Assembly: GCF_021654795.1 (NCBI RefSeq)
Contig: NZ_AP025344.1
Span: 5,642,501 to 5,706,500, forward strand
Origin: Paenibacillus dendritiformis
GTDB lineage: Bacteria > Bacillota > Bacilli > Paenibacillales > Paenibacillaceae
Reading direction: 5' to 3'
Length of the DNA: 64,000 bases
The notes beneath the pieces were generated by a model. It searched no databases. It was not told where the DNA came from and was given only the letters and a program-made list of their open reading frames with translations. The translations under genes and the position numbers were made by a program. Shown here piece after piece: positions 18,550 through 28,233 of this stretch (positions are counted from its first letter, which is position 1; every line of letters begins with the position of its first letter).

Positions 18550-19251
18550 CTAAACTATTTGTTTTCTAAATCTATCAATTAAAATAGCTAAAGATACCTT
18601 TATCATATAATAAATAGACTTTAGCGTAGTAATTGAAGACCTTCCTCCCATTCTTTCTTGCATAATTACCGGCACTTCCTTAATACGATAACCATTTCGT
18701 AATAGATACATTATTGATTCGGGTTCTGGATAATCTACCGGATACCTTTTTGCAAAAGTACCAATCACCTTTCTATTACATGCTCTAAAACCAGAAGTAG
18801 GATCTGTAATTTTTTCTTTGGATAAAATTTTCAACAAGTATGTAAAATAAGCGATACCTGCTCTCCTCATTAGTGTTGACTGAAACCCCTCTTTATTGAT
18901 AAAACGAGAACCAATAATCATATCTGCATTGTCCTCTATAATTGTGGAAACGAGAGCCATTATATACTCAGGTTTATGCTGTCCATCTCCGTCTACTTGA
19001 ATCGCAATATCATAACCATGTTGGGCAGCATATTTATACCCTGTCTGTACAGCCCCACCAATTCCTAAATTGCAAGGTAAATTTATTGTTAGTACACCCA
19101 TTTTCTCACAGATGGACTTAGTTTCATCTACAGAACAATCATTAATGACTAATATATCCACTGCCTCCCCACAAATTGAGTATATTTTATTTACTAAGTT
19201 TTTAATGTTATTCTCCTCATTATATGCGGGTATTATCAATAAAATTTTCAA
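18550..19251 (-). CDS. GT2 polyprenyl-phosphate sugar synthase (DPMS/GtrB-like)
   Basis: A 233-residue DPM-synthase-like enzyme. TTG 19251 is the start, since AAGGAGGG lies 7 bases before it; the frame opens further upstream but without a ribosome site. Motifs are LLIIPAYNEENNIKNLV, NLGIGGAVQTGYKYA, IQVDGDGQHKPEYI (DxD metal site), GSRFI and DPTSGFRA. It lacks C-terminal membrane helices. The product should be a lipid-phosphate sugar used as donor on the outer face of the membrane by the GT-C protein encoded just upstream. Confidence 0.88.
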   Translation of the reverse strand: MKILLIIPAYNEENNIKNLVNKIYSICGEAVDILVINDCSVDETKSICEKMGVLTINLPCNLGIGGAVQTGYKYAAQHGYDIAIQVDGDGQHKPEYIMALVSTIIEDNADMIIGSRFINKEGFQSTLMRRAGIAYFTYLLKILSKEKITDPTSGFRACNRKVIGTFAKRYPVDYPEPESIMYLLRNGYRIKEVPVIMQERMGGRSSITTLKSIYYMIKVSLAILIDRFRKQIV

Positions 19252-19361
19252 AAAGAAGCCCTCCTTGATGCTAGACTGAGCAGTGAATAAGTCAAGAAAA
19301 CAAGAAAATCCCTCAATATGTAACAACAGTCAATTTGAGATAGACCTGGTTTTACATAGAA

Positions 19362-19395
19362 TAAAACCGATTGTGGCGTACAACCGGTTTTATTT
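19362..19395 (-). terminator. Hairpin terminator after the GT-C gene
   Basis: The stem AAAACCGGTTGT / ACAATCGGTTTT (one mismatch) with a 5-base loop is followed by ATTCTATG on the minus strand. It begins right after the stop of the 19398 gene. A strong hairpin but a short T-run, so it may only attenuate. Confidence 0.6.
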
Positions 19396-19397
19396 CT

Positions 19398-21227
19398 CTA
19401 TCTCTGTTCAACATTGTATTTCATCACTTCGATGGAATCTACTTTAAATTCCCCACCCCTAAAAACTACTGGTACAATCATTAATGAATGTACATCGTCA
19501 TCAATAAAAATTTTATGTTTTTTTTGGAAAGCATTAATAGGGAATTTATAGACACTATTTTCCGTAATTTCAGGTGTGTTATTCCCAGTCCAGTATATTG
19601 TCATATAATCAAACGGGTAACCACCCTGAATGTTAAGAGTAATTTCGGAAGCAATGTTAGCATTATTATCAGGATTATCTTTATTCTCCACTTCAAGCCT
19701 AATAATGGCTGGGGCATTTACGTCATTCTTATAGAAATTATTAAAAGATAAGCTTGCATTCTCTAGTGATAGTTCATCCCCATTATATTTTTTTGATGAT
19801 ACAATCTCTTTTGATTGTAACAACTGAGCAGATGTCCCCATATATCTACTCAAACGATACTCTGACATCTCTTCGTTTATACCATAAGCAAAGATATAAA
19901 CACTGTAAAGTAAAACTATTGAAAAAAACACGGAAAAAATCAAATAACACCTTTGCATATATAAATTAATCACACGCTGCCATCCATACAAATAAAAATC
20001 AGCCCTCGTTGATCCATCATTGCTTGGCTTCAATTTATTCCCGATTTTTTCGAATAAAACAGCTGCCAATATAAAAACAAATGGGACTGACGGGTATACA
20101 TAACGTGGTAATCCATGAAATGGTAGATTCATAAGAGTAAAAGCTATAGGAACACATGAAATAAAAATAATTTCTCTCTTACAATTTCTAATTATTAATG
20201 GAATTAATGCAATGCATGGAACTACTAATACTTGCTGGAGTATAATGAATGGCCTTAAAAGAAAGTGTGGGTGAACAAGATTTTCATCCCAAAGATCTCC
20301 CCACATATATTGAAAAAATCCGAAAATTCTCCATTTATAGTACACCCATGGATTCGAATTAATATTATTGTCTAATATAGTTCTTAAAGGCAGATTAGAC
20401 ACAGAACCCATATCAATAAAGTAGGGGACGGCCCCCCAAACCTCGGCGTTATCTCCGGACTCTGAAAACAAAATGAATTTTTCAAATGTAATCCAATTTC
20501 TGAACCACCAAGGCAGCATAAACAAAAGTAAAATCCCCAAAAAAACAACTATATTTCTAAAAATATACTTCTTATCATTCCTTTCATAAATAATAAAGAA
20601 AAAAAGCACTAAAACTATGAAAGGAAATGCCAAAGGGCGAACATGCGTTGCAGAACTAAATAGAATGGCGGAAATAATAATCAAATAGATGTTGTTATTC
20701 TGTGTGCCCTTAAGAAAAACATAAACAAATGCAATTAACAATGTAGTAAACAATTGTTCTGTAAGCATTCGTTCAATATTGTATAAAAATCCAGGGTACA
20801 CTGATGCAAGTAGTAATGTGACCAGAACATACGGTGTCTTAACATTTAGCAATTTGAGTATCTTATAAATAAGAAAAAGGCAAATCATGCTAAGAATAAG
20901 TTGGGAAAAGAGAACTGCCTGAGTTGAATGATTAAACAACTTATAAATTATGGCAACGTAAATTGGATATCCAGGTGGTATGACTGCAGTAGGTTTTAAT
21001 TCTTGTTTTCCATAAAACATTTCACCATCGCGGTCATATATTAATGTTCCGTATTTCAACAAACTTTCCGCAGCATAATGATAAACTAATTCATCGCTCC
21101 CGGGTCTCAACTCCCTCGTAATGTCAACAGAATAGAAGCGTATCATTAAAGCCAGGGAAAAGATTAAGATAATCAAGAACTTTACAAAAAATTCTTTTTT
21201 ATCTCTACTACGTAAACCCTGCAACAT
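19398..21227 (-). CDS. GT-C family (GT39/ArnT-like) membrane glycosyltransferase
   Basis: A 609-residue integral membrane protein with about ten helices in residues 15-430 and an extracytoplasmic C-terminal domain. After helix 1, the loop FYSVDITRELRPGSDELVYHYAAESLL carries acidic residues where GT-C enzymes have the catalytic Asp. PPGYPIYVAIIYKLF is the usual periplasmic motif. ATG 21227 has GGAGG upstream. Such enzymes use polyprenyl-phosphate sugars, so it forms a module with the DPMS-like, DUF2304 and DMT genes that follow it, likely adding a side branch to the exported glycan. Confidence 0.8.
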   Translation of the reverse strand: MLQGLRSRDKKEFFVKFLIILIFSLALMIRFYSVDITRELRPGSDELVYHYAAESLLKYGTLIYDRDGEMFYGKQELKPTAVIPPGYPIYVAIIYKLFNHSTQAVLFSQLILSMICLFLIYKILKLLNVKTPYVLVTLLLASVYPGFLYNIERMLTEQLFTTLLIAFVYVFLKGTQNNNIYLIIISAILFSSATHVRPLAFPFIVLVLFFFIIYERNDKKYIFRNIVVFLGILLLFMLPWWFRNWITFEKFILFSESGDNAEVWGAVPYFIDMGSVSNLPLRTILDNNINSNPWVYYKWRIFGFFQYMWGDLWDENLVHPHFLLRPFIILQQVLVVPCIALIPLIIRNCKREIIFISCVPIAFTLMNLPFHGLPRYVYPSVPFVFILAAVLFEKIGNKLKPSNDGSTRADFYLYGWQRVINLYMQRCYLIFSVFFSIVLLYSVYIFAYGINEEMSEYRLSRYMGTSAQLLQSKEIVSSKKYNGDELSLENASLSFNNFYKNDVNAPAIIRLEVENKDNPDNNANIASEITLNIQGGYPFDYMTIYWTGNNTPEITENSVYKFPINAFQKKHKIFIDDDVHSLMIVPVVFRGGEFKVDSIEVMKYNVEQR

Positions 21228-21428
21228 AAAGTATTATCCTCCGATAAACAGTTCAACATAATTTTTAATGAAGTCAGGTTCCTATAAAAAACAGCTAATT
21301 CAAACTCTAGTTTGAAGAGAATTTGTCCTAAGCGCGTCTTTTATTTTGACTTTACTACCTTAACATATATTAAAGATATTAATACTGTCCAACCTATAAA
21401 CGTTTGGTTTACACTATTCCTATCTCAT

Positions 21429-22529
21429 TTAGGTAGTGAATAATTTCTTAAATACCTTCTTAAAGAACCCCCCTACACCTTGAGAGCGTATAATATAGAC
21501 AGATTTAGTAACTAATTTTTTTGACTTACTAATAGTTTTACCAACTTGTAATCTCCCCATAAAGTATGCATTGCTTAACTCAAAGGGATCTTCTACGCTA
21601 AACATCACATCATAGTCTTTGCGATATGATGCTCTGATCGCATCATCGATTTTTTCTCCCGAAGAATAGCAACTATATGACCATTTCGTTTTTGAAATAT
21701 TATCTGAATTATTAAATTCGTGAATTTCAGAGTATTTAGCGTAAAGTTTTTTAAACAGATGCTCCCCTTCAGGAAGCCATTCTCTCATACATTTTTTTGC
21801 GGAATCTCCATACCCCGAAAAATGAATAAATCGCAACGGATCCCCCTTGATATAAATCTCCCCATTTTCTTCAGTCATTTCACAGTTAAGCAGTGACCAA
21901 GGGGCAAAATCATACCCTCTATGTTTGAATATTTCAACATCGAAAAAACAAGGAGCTAGATCAATCCATTTCTGGTCAGTAAAAATTCCATTAGCAATAT
22001 CGTCATAGCAAAATAGGTATAGACGTTCTGCCCACCAGTTAATAAATTTTTCTGCCTCATCACTTCGATTAACGCCTAAAAATCCCAAATTGTATACACC
22101 ATGAGCAGTACTCGAGAGCTCCATATCAATATTTCCGGGATCGAGCAAATGAGGACATACGACAATCGGGCGATCATTTAAAAGAGCTCTTAATTCTACA
22201 AAATCAGAGTATACATAGATATCTGGATCAAGATATACAAACTGTTTCTCATCAGGGAATGTCTTGTACAAATATCTAAAAAATTGCCCTTTGACTGCAG
22301 TCGAAGCCTCAACAATCGCATGTTTAAATATAAAACGATTAAAATTACCTTCCCAGGCGTCATTTGCCAAAACAATATGATCAAAGTCAGGATATTCATA
22401 TTGCGGTAAAATTTCACGTTCTACTAAACAAACTACAAAAATAGCATCCGAGATATTCTCTTTTACTGATTTAGCTAATGTACGAGCTTTATGTATATAA
22501 TTCGCACAAATAGACGTAAATATTATCAT
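21429..22529 (-). CDS. GT8-like glycosyltransferase
   Basis: A 366-residue protein beginning MIIFTSICANYIHKARTLAKS, as retaining GT-A transferases do. The motif FVYLDPDIYVYSDF supplies a DxD. YNLGFLGVNRSDEAEKFINWWAERL and TDQKWIDLAP resemble the acceptor region of GT8-like and nucleotide-diphospho-sugar transferases. A short C-terminal part (about 340-366) is basic. It sits 15 bases after the adjacent GT2 gene in the AT-rich part of the cluster. The sugar is unknown. Confidence 0.75.
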   Translation of the reverse strand: MIIFTSICANYIHKARTLAKSVKENISDAIFVVCLVEREILPQYEYPDFDHIVLANDAWEGNFNRFIFKHAIVEASTAVKGQFFRYLYKTFPDEKQFVYLDPDIYVYSDFVELRALLNDRPIVVCPHLLDPGNIDMELSSTAHGVYNLGFLGVNRSDEAEKFINWWAERLYLFCYDDIANGIFTDQKWIDLAPCFFDVEIFKHRGYDFAPWSLLNCEMTEENGEIYIKGDPLRFIHFSGYGDSAKKCMREWLPEGEHLFKKLYAKYSEIHEFNNSDNISKTKWSYSCYSSGEKIDDAIRASYRKDYDVMFSVEDPFELSNAYFMGRLQVGKTISKSKKLVTKSVYIIRSQGVGGFFKKVFKKLFTT

Positions 22530-22544
22530 TTTTTTACCTCTTTT

Positions 22545-23384
22545 TTATCTCATTATATATTTTTTAATAATTGATTTTAATATAGGTATACGTTTGATCT
22601 TTTCTAAGATAGTTACTCCTTCTTGCAATGCTTTGTTTAAAAATATTTGTTCTATTAGTGCTTCTCGTAGTCCAATAGCATATTGATCCTTGTACTTTTC
22701 ATAAAGTACAGGATGATTTTCATAGATATGGCGATATGTTTCCTTAACAACCTGGATATTTGTCATAAATTCTGTAGTTCGTGAAGTCGGTTTAATCCTA
22801 TAATGGAATAAAACTTCCGGTATTTGGTGAATTTCCCTCCCTATCTCCAAAATAGAAAGCCAGAAGTCATAATCCTCCATTCCATGTTGCATTTTTGTAT
22901 TAAATCCACCAACCTTTTTCCAATCTTCTTTGTAAAATAATGCCGTTACAAAAACAATATTATCCAGAAGCATTTTTTCCAAAGAGTAATTAGGAAGGTC
23001 CCATCGCCCATTTCGTTCACCGAATAAATCTGCATAGCAGTATACGATACCAACCCGTTCATTTTCTTCCATAACCTTCACAGCTTTTTCTACATACTCT
23101 GGTTCGATAATGTCATCAGCATCAAGCGGCAAAATATATTTTCCCGTTGCTTGGGTGATACCTTCATTTCTTGCACCAGCAGGGCGCAGTCGCTTAGTTT
23201 GTAATATCTTAATATTTGAACTAGATATGCTATTTAAAATATCTAGAGTGTTCTGATCATCAGATCCATCGTTAATAATGATTACTTCTATATCTTTGTA
23301 GGTTTGAGCATGTACAGAAGCCAATGATTCTTTAATATATGCTCCATCGTTATAACAAGGCATAATTATACTTACTTTACTCAC
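22545..23384 (-). CDS. GT2 glycosyltransferase
   Basis: A 279-residue GT-A transferase. GTG 23384 is chosen because AAGGGGGG lies just before it and the protein then starts VSKVSIIMPCYNDGAYI. Its start overlaps the last codons of the upstream methyltransferase/coiled-coil gene by 8 bases, which suggests translational coupling. Motifs are IIINDGSDD, ILPLDADDIIEPEYVEKA (DxD) and MEDYDFWL. The coupling suggests it works with the chain-terminator-like protein. Confidence 0.85.
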   Translation of the reverse strand: MSKVSIIMPCYNDGAYIKESLASVHAQTYKDIEVIIINDGSDDQNTLDILNSISSSNIKILQTKRLRPAGARNEGITQATGKYILPLDADDIIEPEYVEKAVKVMEENERVGIVYCYADLFGERNGRWDLPNYSLEKMLLDNIVFVTALFYKEDWKKVGGFNTKMQHGMEDYDFWLSILEIGREIHQIPEVLFHYRIKPTSRTTEFMTNIQVVKETYRHIYENHPVLYEKYKDQYAIGLREALIEQIFLNKALQEGVTILEKIKRIPILKSIIKKYIMR

Positions 23385-25761
23385 CGTATCCCCCCTTGGT
23401 AATACCACCAAATAGTAAAATTTTTAATATTGTTTTGAATCTATGTTTTTTCATTTCCGCCAAAATATGATGCAATTTATTTTCCGTTTCATTTAAATAA
23501 TTTTTAGTCGATACCAGTTCCGATTCTATTTTTTCTAACTGCATTTTTTTATTATTATTTTGTTCTTCGAGGCTCTTTATTTGGGCGTTAAGGAGTTTGT
23601 TCTCTAACACCTTCTCTTCTAATTCAGAAGTAATTTGACTAATTACTACTACATGTTCTCCTAACTTACTATGAAGATGATCGTTTATTGATATTTGCTC
23701 TTCGATTCTTCGTCTAGTAAGATATAGCTCTTCTTCCCGTTTTTGATATCCAACTGTCCAATCCAAAATCCTGCAAGAGAAAAATATTTTCAGATATGTT
23801 GCATTAGAAAAATCACCATTTATTTGGAATTGCGGATCGAAGGTGAAGAATTCATAACCTCTATCATCCGCATATCTTTCAGCATTTATTGGAGTAATAT
23901 CCGCGATAGTTCCATCGGTTTCGATTTTCTGTATTTGAATGCAACAAGCATCTCCTTCAAGCGGATCAAATCTCAAGCTTTTCGCGTCTTTTAATTTTTC
24001 GTGCGAAAATAACACTACAAAGCCAGATGGAGTATACATTGCACGCTTATTTTCATAGTTAACATCCGAAAATCCCCCTCCCAAATCAAAGAACAAGCTA
24101 CTCTGTAACACATTTTCTTTCATTTTCTGTGTTACGGCTTGTTCAAGATCAATAGGAATAATATCTTTTGAAAGAAGATGTAATTCTTTAATACCTACAT
24201 ATTCGTTAATGAAATGGGACTCCCAGTTATAGAAACATTCCTCTATTTGTACATTGATACCGATTAAATCATATAAAACAGGTTTCGTCAAAAAATCACA
24301 GGTTTCGTGTTCCTCCGCAAATTGTTTTAGCATACGCCATAGAAGGAACTCCATAGGGATCTCACATGTTACATGCCATTCATAATCTATAACTTCATAA
24401 CGACCATTTTCAACAAAAATATTGCCGGAGATCATATCAACATTCGCATTGTCTCTCCACCGAAGTTCCTGATTACATTGTACTTGACCAAATATTTCTT
24501 CGAAAGATGAAGAAGCAATTTGCTTTCGTAATGGAATATTTCCAAACAATATCCTTCGGAAGCCTTTAATGTGTAAAAAAAACTTTTCTTTATCATTTTG
24601 TATGCATGCTTTGAGCAAAATTCTCTCTAAATTATCCGCCGTTATGAATGGGAAGGATAAACTTTCACCTTTTTGGTGACAAGCTATGTTTTTCAAACTG
24701 GAGTTACCATAATTAAATTCACTATAATGAGCCATTTTATACAAGTGTTCTTTACCAGCTGGACGTAAAGCTTTTTTATGCACCATTTTGTCAGAACTAA
24801 AATAGGTACATATTCTAAACTCTTCATTTCTGTTCGCGCTTATTTTTACATATGAGATATCCGTTGTTTCTTCCTCAGGTGTAACTGCTATTTCTACCAA
24901 AAAAGAATTACTGAATTTATCAATAACACCTAGTTTCATAAAAGTCTCGTAGACTTTTTTCTCTTCATAAAGCTTTACCCTAGTCATATCCATAGGATAG
25001 TCGAAACTAGAAGGCTTTCTTTCAAAAATTGTCTCGTTTGTAAAGATTTCGACTGGGAACTTGTAATCAGGATAAGGATAGAAGTACTTTAATGGATATA
25101 GTCCTGCTTTGCTGATTTGTTCATCTAATTCTATCTTAGAGAATGTTTTGACTTTCTCACCATTACCATATTCATTCAAGCCAGAAAAAAACTTACCTGT
25201 GTGATCTTCTCTAGAACCAGAGAAATACTTCAGTCCTATCCTATTCTCAATCGACAACAAGATTTTACCTTTATCATCCAAATGCATTGCTGATAATTTA
25301 AGGAAATCTACATATGGTTGCTTACTCTCGATCATATAAGCGGCATATTCTAATACACCATTAATAATTATATAATCGAATTTCCTTTCTCGAGGGATTC
25401 TTTGAAAGTCACAAACTACAATTTCTAGATTATGAAAATGTTTATGGCGCTGATAATTGATTTCTGCACGTCTTTTAGTCAATTCGACAGCAATAACTTC
25501 TGAACCTAACTCACATAGAAGTCCAGTTAAAGCTCCGCAACCAGCACCAATTTCTAATATGCGAGCCTGTTTTTTAAATGGAAACCAGTTTAAAATATTG
25601 TGCCGGAGATGGGACATATGGTAAACAACAGGCCATCTTCCATCTTTATGCCAGTCACATTTTCCACTTTTTGCGTACTGAAGCAGTTCAGACTCTATAT
25701 CACCATCAGAATATACGTCGTCAGTACTTGGCACGTAATAATCAAGATTAAGTTTAGCCAT
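23377..25761 (-). CDS. Large methyltransferase / kinase-like / coiled-coil protein (WbdD-like architecture)
   Basis: A 794-residue protein. Residues about 60-240 form a class I methyltransferase (ILEIGAGCGALTGLL, VVCDFQRIP, IIINGVLEYA). The middle part contains VDMISGNIFV (Asp442, Asn447) followed by YEVIDYEWH (Asp459, Glu461), which resembles the catalytic and metal-binding loops of APH/choline-kinase-like enzymes. A beta-rich region lies at about 560-670, and a long coiled coil at about 672-772. A methyltransferase, kinase and coiled-coil order is that of WbdD, which caps O-antigen chains and sets their length. The gene lies next to the Wzm/Wzt exporter, as a terminator would. The kinase call is my inference from short motifs. 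Confidence 0.65.
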   Translation of the reverse strand: MAKLNLDYYVPSTDDVYSDGDIESELLQYAKSGKCDWHKDGRWPVVYHMSHLRHNILNWFPFKKQARILEIGAGCGALTGLLCELGSEVIAVELTKRRAEINYQRHKHFHNLEIVVCDFQRIPRERKFDYIIINGVLEYAAYMIESKQPYVDFLKLSAMHLDDKGKILLSIENRIGLKYFSGSREDHTGKFFSGLNEYGNGEKVKTFSKIELDEQISKAGLYPLKYFYPYPDYKFPVEIFTNETIFERKPSSFDYPMDMTRVKLYEEKKVYETFMKLGVIDKFSNSFLVEIAVTPEEETTDISYVKISANRNEEFRICTYFSSDKMVHKKALRPAGKEHLYKMAHYSEFNYGNSSLKNIACHQKGESLSFPFITADNLERILLKACIQNDKEKFFLHIKGFRRILFGNIPLRKQIASSSFEEIFGQVQCNQELRWRDNANVDMISGNIFVENGRYEVIDYEWHVTCEIPMEFLLWRMLKQFAEEHETCDFLTKPVLYDLIGINVQIEECFYNWESHFINEYVGIKELHLLSKDIIPIDLEQAVTQKMKENVLQSSLFFDLGGGFSDVNYENKRAMYTPSGFVVLFSHEKLKDAKSLRFDPLEGDACCIQIQKIETDGTIADITPINAERYADDRGYEFFTFDPQFQINGDFSNATYLKIFFSCRILDWTVGYQKREEELYLTRRRIEEQISINDHLHSKLGEHVVVISQITSELEEKVLENKLLNAQIKSLEEQNNNKKMQLEKIESELVSTKNYLNETENKLHHILAEMKKHRFKTILKILLFGGITKGGYGE

Positions 25762-25795
25762 AAACGCCCACTCCTGTCATTAGACTAATCTTTTT

Positions 25796-27439
25796 TTACT
25801 TCATTTCACGCCGCTTCATAGAAGCGCTATTCGCTTGCCCCATGTCAAAATGTACTTTAATGTCGATTATTTGATCATCTACTATATTAAATGATTTAAT
25901 TGATGAATAACTATCAATTTCCGTTAGGAAAACCCTATCATCTAAAAACGAAAAATAATAAGGGACTCCTTTCAAATCTAATAACTCATAGATATCTTCG
26001 TAATTATATTCTAGTTCATTTAAATCCTTAACTCTGACTAATCTTGGCGCAATTTCACCAATTCCGTCTTGATACACACTAATATAGAAATAAGAACCTA
26101 TTCTAGCTATATCATTCATTCCCTGTAATTCAAATGGAACATCGTACTCACAAATCAAGTCAAAGGATAAGTCAGCTATTTCAGCTACAATGATCTTCCC
26201 AGGCCCCGATACAAAATGTATTTTTTCGTCTATAATGCTAAATGATCTGATATAGGCACTACCTAAATATTCCGGTTTCACAATTTTTTCAACAATAACC
26301 TCAGTTTCAGTGTTTCTTAACACAAAAACTTGCTGTGATGACGCTGATATCCCATAAAACAAACCGCTTTTCTCATCAAAAAACAACCTATGTGGTTGAA
26401 TTCCTATGTTTCTTATTGTTTGTGTTTCAATAAAAGAGTCACCGTTTTCCTTATAAACTCTAACGACATTATTATCCGTGTCATCTACTAATAAAATTTT
26501 ACCATCAGTTGCAATCGAATGTGGATTAACAAACTCCCCTTCTAATGTTTTCCATTTTTTGATAGGGTCCATTAAATTGTTATTATATATGACACGGTGA
26601 TGCCAACAATCAACAATAAAATATAGATGCTTATACTTTGCAATTAGAGTAGGTGTGTATAACCTTTCCGAATACCCCAATGATTTCGAAGATTCCAATA
26701 TATTTTGGGAGGGATCTCTCATACTACTCATGTATGCGTTGCAAACATCAACGGTGTTTCCAATCATTTTCAAAGTTCCTCGTTCAAGCCATATAACTCG
26801 TGAACACATTTCGCGAATTTGCTCAATGCTATGTGAAACCAAAATTACTGTTGCTCCCCCATGTATCAGTTCTCTCATCCTTTGAGAACTCTTTTTTTGG
26901 AAATGAGCGTCACCAACAGATAAGATCTCGTCAACAATCAAAACATCCGGGTTAACAAGCGTAGCAATAGAAAAAGCTAAACGCATTGTCATCCCTGATG
27001 AAAAATTGCGAACGGGAACATCCATAAATTCTTCTAGTTCAGAAAATTCGACTATTTCATCATATTTATTTTCTAAATATTCCTTTGAGTATCCCAGCAC
27101 TGCTCCGTTTAGGAATATATTCTCTTTTGCTGTTAAATCAAAATCAAAACCCGCCCCAAGTTCGAGCATAGGGGCAATGCTCCCTTTTACATTTACAGTT
27201 CCTTGGGTTGGTGATAAAATACCCGAAATAATTTTAAGCAATGTACTCTTCCCAGCACCGTTACCACCAACTATACCGACTACTTCACCCTTTTTTATAG
27301 AGAAAGTCACATCTTTTAAAGCGACAAATTCTTTGTATTCTAGCTTCCCGGTTATCTTCTTAACCATATATTCCTTGAGGCTCATAATACGATCATTAGC
27401 CATGCGAAATTTCATGGATACGTTATTTAATTCAATCAA
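25796..27439 (-). CDS. Polysaccharide ABC exporter ATPase (Wzt/TagH type) with C-terminal beta-propeller-like domain
   Basis: A 547-residue protein starting at TTG 27439 behind AAGGAG. Residues 1-240 are the ATPase: Walker A GGNGAGKST (58-66), LELGAGFD as in polysaccharide exporters, signature NFSSGMTMRL, Walker B VLIVDEILSVGD and H-loop VSHS. Residues about 260-540 hold about six repeated beta units such as LYFIVDCWHHRVIYNNNL, ILLVDDTDNNVVRVYKENG and LFYGISASSQQVFVLRN, which look like NHL blades. Known Wzt proteins with a substrate domain carry an Ig-like beta-sandwich instead. The domain may read the modified glycan end made by the neighbouring WbdD-like protein. Confidence 0.88.
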   Translation of the reverse strand: MIELNNVSMKFRMANDRIMSLKEYMVKKITGKLEYKEFVALKDVTFSIKKGEVVGIVGGNGAGKSTLLKIISGILSPTQGTVNVKGSIAPMLELGAGFDFDLTAKENIFLNGAVLGYSKEYLENKYDEIVEFSELEEFMDVPVRNFSSGMTMRLAFSIATLVNPDVLIVDEILSVGDAHFQKKSSQRMRELIHGGATVILVSHSIEQIREMCSRVIWLERGTLKMIGNTVDVCNAYMSSMRDPSQNILESSKSLGYSERLYTPTLIAKYKHLYFIVDCWHHRVIYNNNLMDPIKKWKTLEGEFVNPHSIATDGKILLVDDTDNNVVRVYKENGDSFIETQTIRNIGIQPHRLFFDEKSGLFYGISASSQQVFVLRNTETEVIVEKIVKPEYLGSAYIRSFSIIDEKIHFVSGPGKIIVAEIADLSFDLICEYDVPFELQGMNDIARIGSYFYISVYQDGIGEIAPRLVRVKDLNELEYNYEDIYELLDLKGVPYYFSFLDDRVFLTEIDSYSSIKSFNIVDDQIIDIKVHFDMGQANSASMKRREMK

Positions 27440-27453
27440 GTGAATCCTTCTCC

Positions 27454-28233
27454 TTACAGATTAAGAATAAATTTATTTTGCGTTCGTTTGAATACGTACA
27501 TTCCTAATAAGAGAGACAACAATGCAAAAACAGCACAATATATCCATGCTTTAAAGTCGGGAATACCATTATATAAAATTATAAATCTCATAAATCTAAT
27601 AAAATGATACATAGGATTAAACCCCAACAACGCCAACATATGTGGCGGGAGAATGGATTCTGGATAAAAAATAGGTGTTAAATACGTCCATATCGTTAAT
27701 GCAACTCCATACAAAAATTGTGTGTCTCTAAAGAAAACCATCAATGAAGCTAATAAAAGAGAGAGTCCTAATATAAACACAAACATACAAGCTAGCACAT
27801 ATAAAATAGATATGTGGGCATAAGTAACGCTCATACCTGAGGCGATTATTACAATGTATAATGCCAACAAAGAAAATAAGAAATTGACACCAGTAGATAA
27901 GACACGAGAAAGCGGATAAATATACTTTGGAATATATACTTTATTTATCAAGGAAGCATTTTGAATAATACATGTCATTGATTGAGTAGTAGCCTCTGTT
28001 AGGTAATTAAACATAACAATACCACTCAGCAAATATACAGAATAATTTGAAATATCGAAGCGAAATAAGCTCGAAAAAACCATGTACTGAACAATAGATA
28101 TGCACAACGGGTTCAAGAGACTCCAAATAATACCCAAAAACGATCTTCTATACTTCGTTTTAAAGTCCCTCTTTACCAATTGAGAAAGTAAAAAACCATA
28201 TTTACGGTAAACATTAATCGTCTTAGTAATCAT
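27454..28233 (-). CDS. Polysaccharide ABC exporter permease (Wzm/TagG type)
   Basis: A 259-residue ABC-2 permease with six membrane helices. I start it at ATG 28233 (MITKTINVYRKYGFLLSQL), which matches family N-termini; the frame also opens at TTG 28281. LVKRDFKTKYRRSFLGIIWSLL is the cytoplasmic gating motif of this family, and FFRDTQFLYGVALTIWTYLTPIFYP is also typical. It lies 14 bases before the ATPase gene. The pair should export the lipid-linked glycan to the outer face. Confidence 0.92.
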   Translation of the reverse strand: MITKTINVYRKYGFLLSQLVKRDFKTKYRRSFLGIIWSLLNPLCISIVQYMVFSSLFRFDISNYSVYLLSGIVMFNYLTEATTQSMTCIIQNASLINKVYIPKYIYPLSRVLSTGVNFLFSLLALYIVIIASGMSVTYAHISILYVLACMFVFILGLSLLLASLMVFFRDTQFLYGVALTIWTYLTPIFYPESILPPHMLALLGFNPMYHFIRFMRFIILYNGIPDFKAWIYCAVFALLSLLLGMYVFKRTQNKFILNL

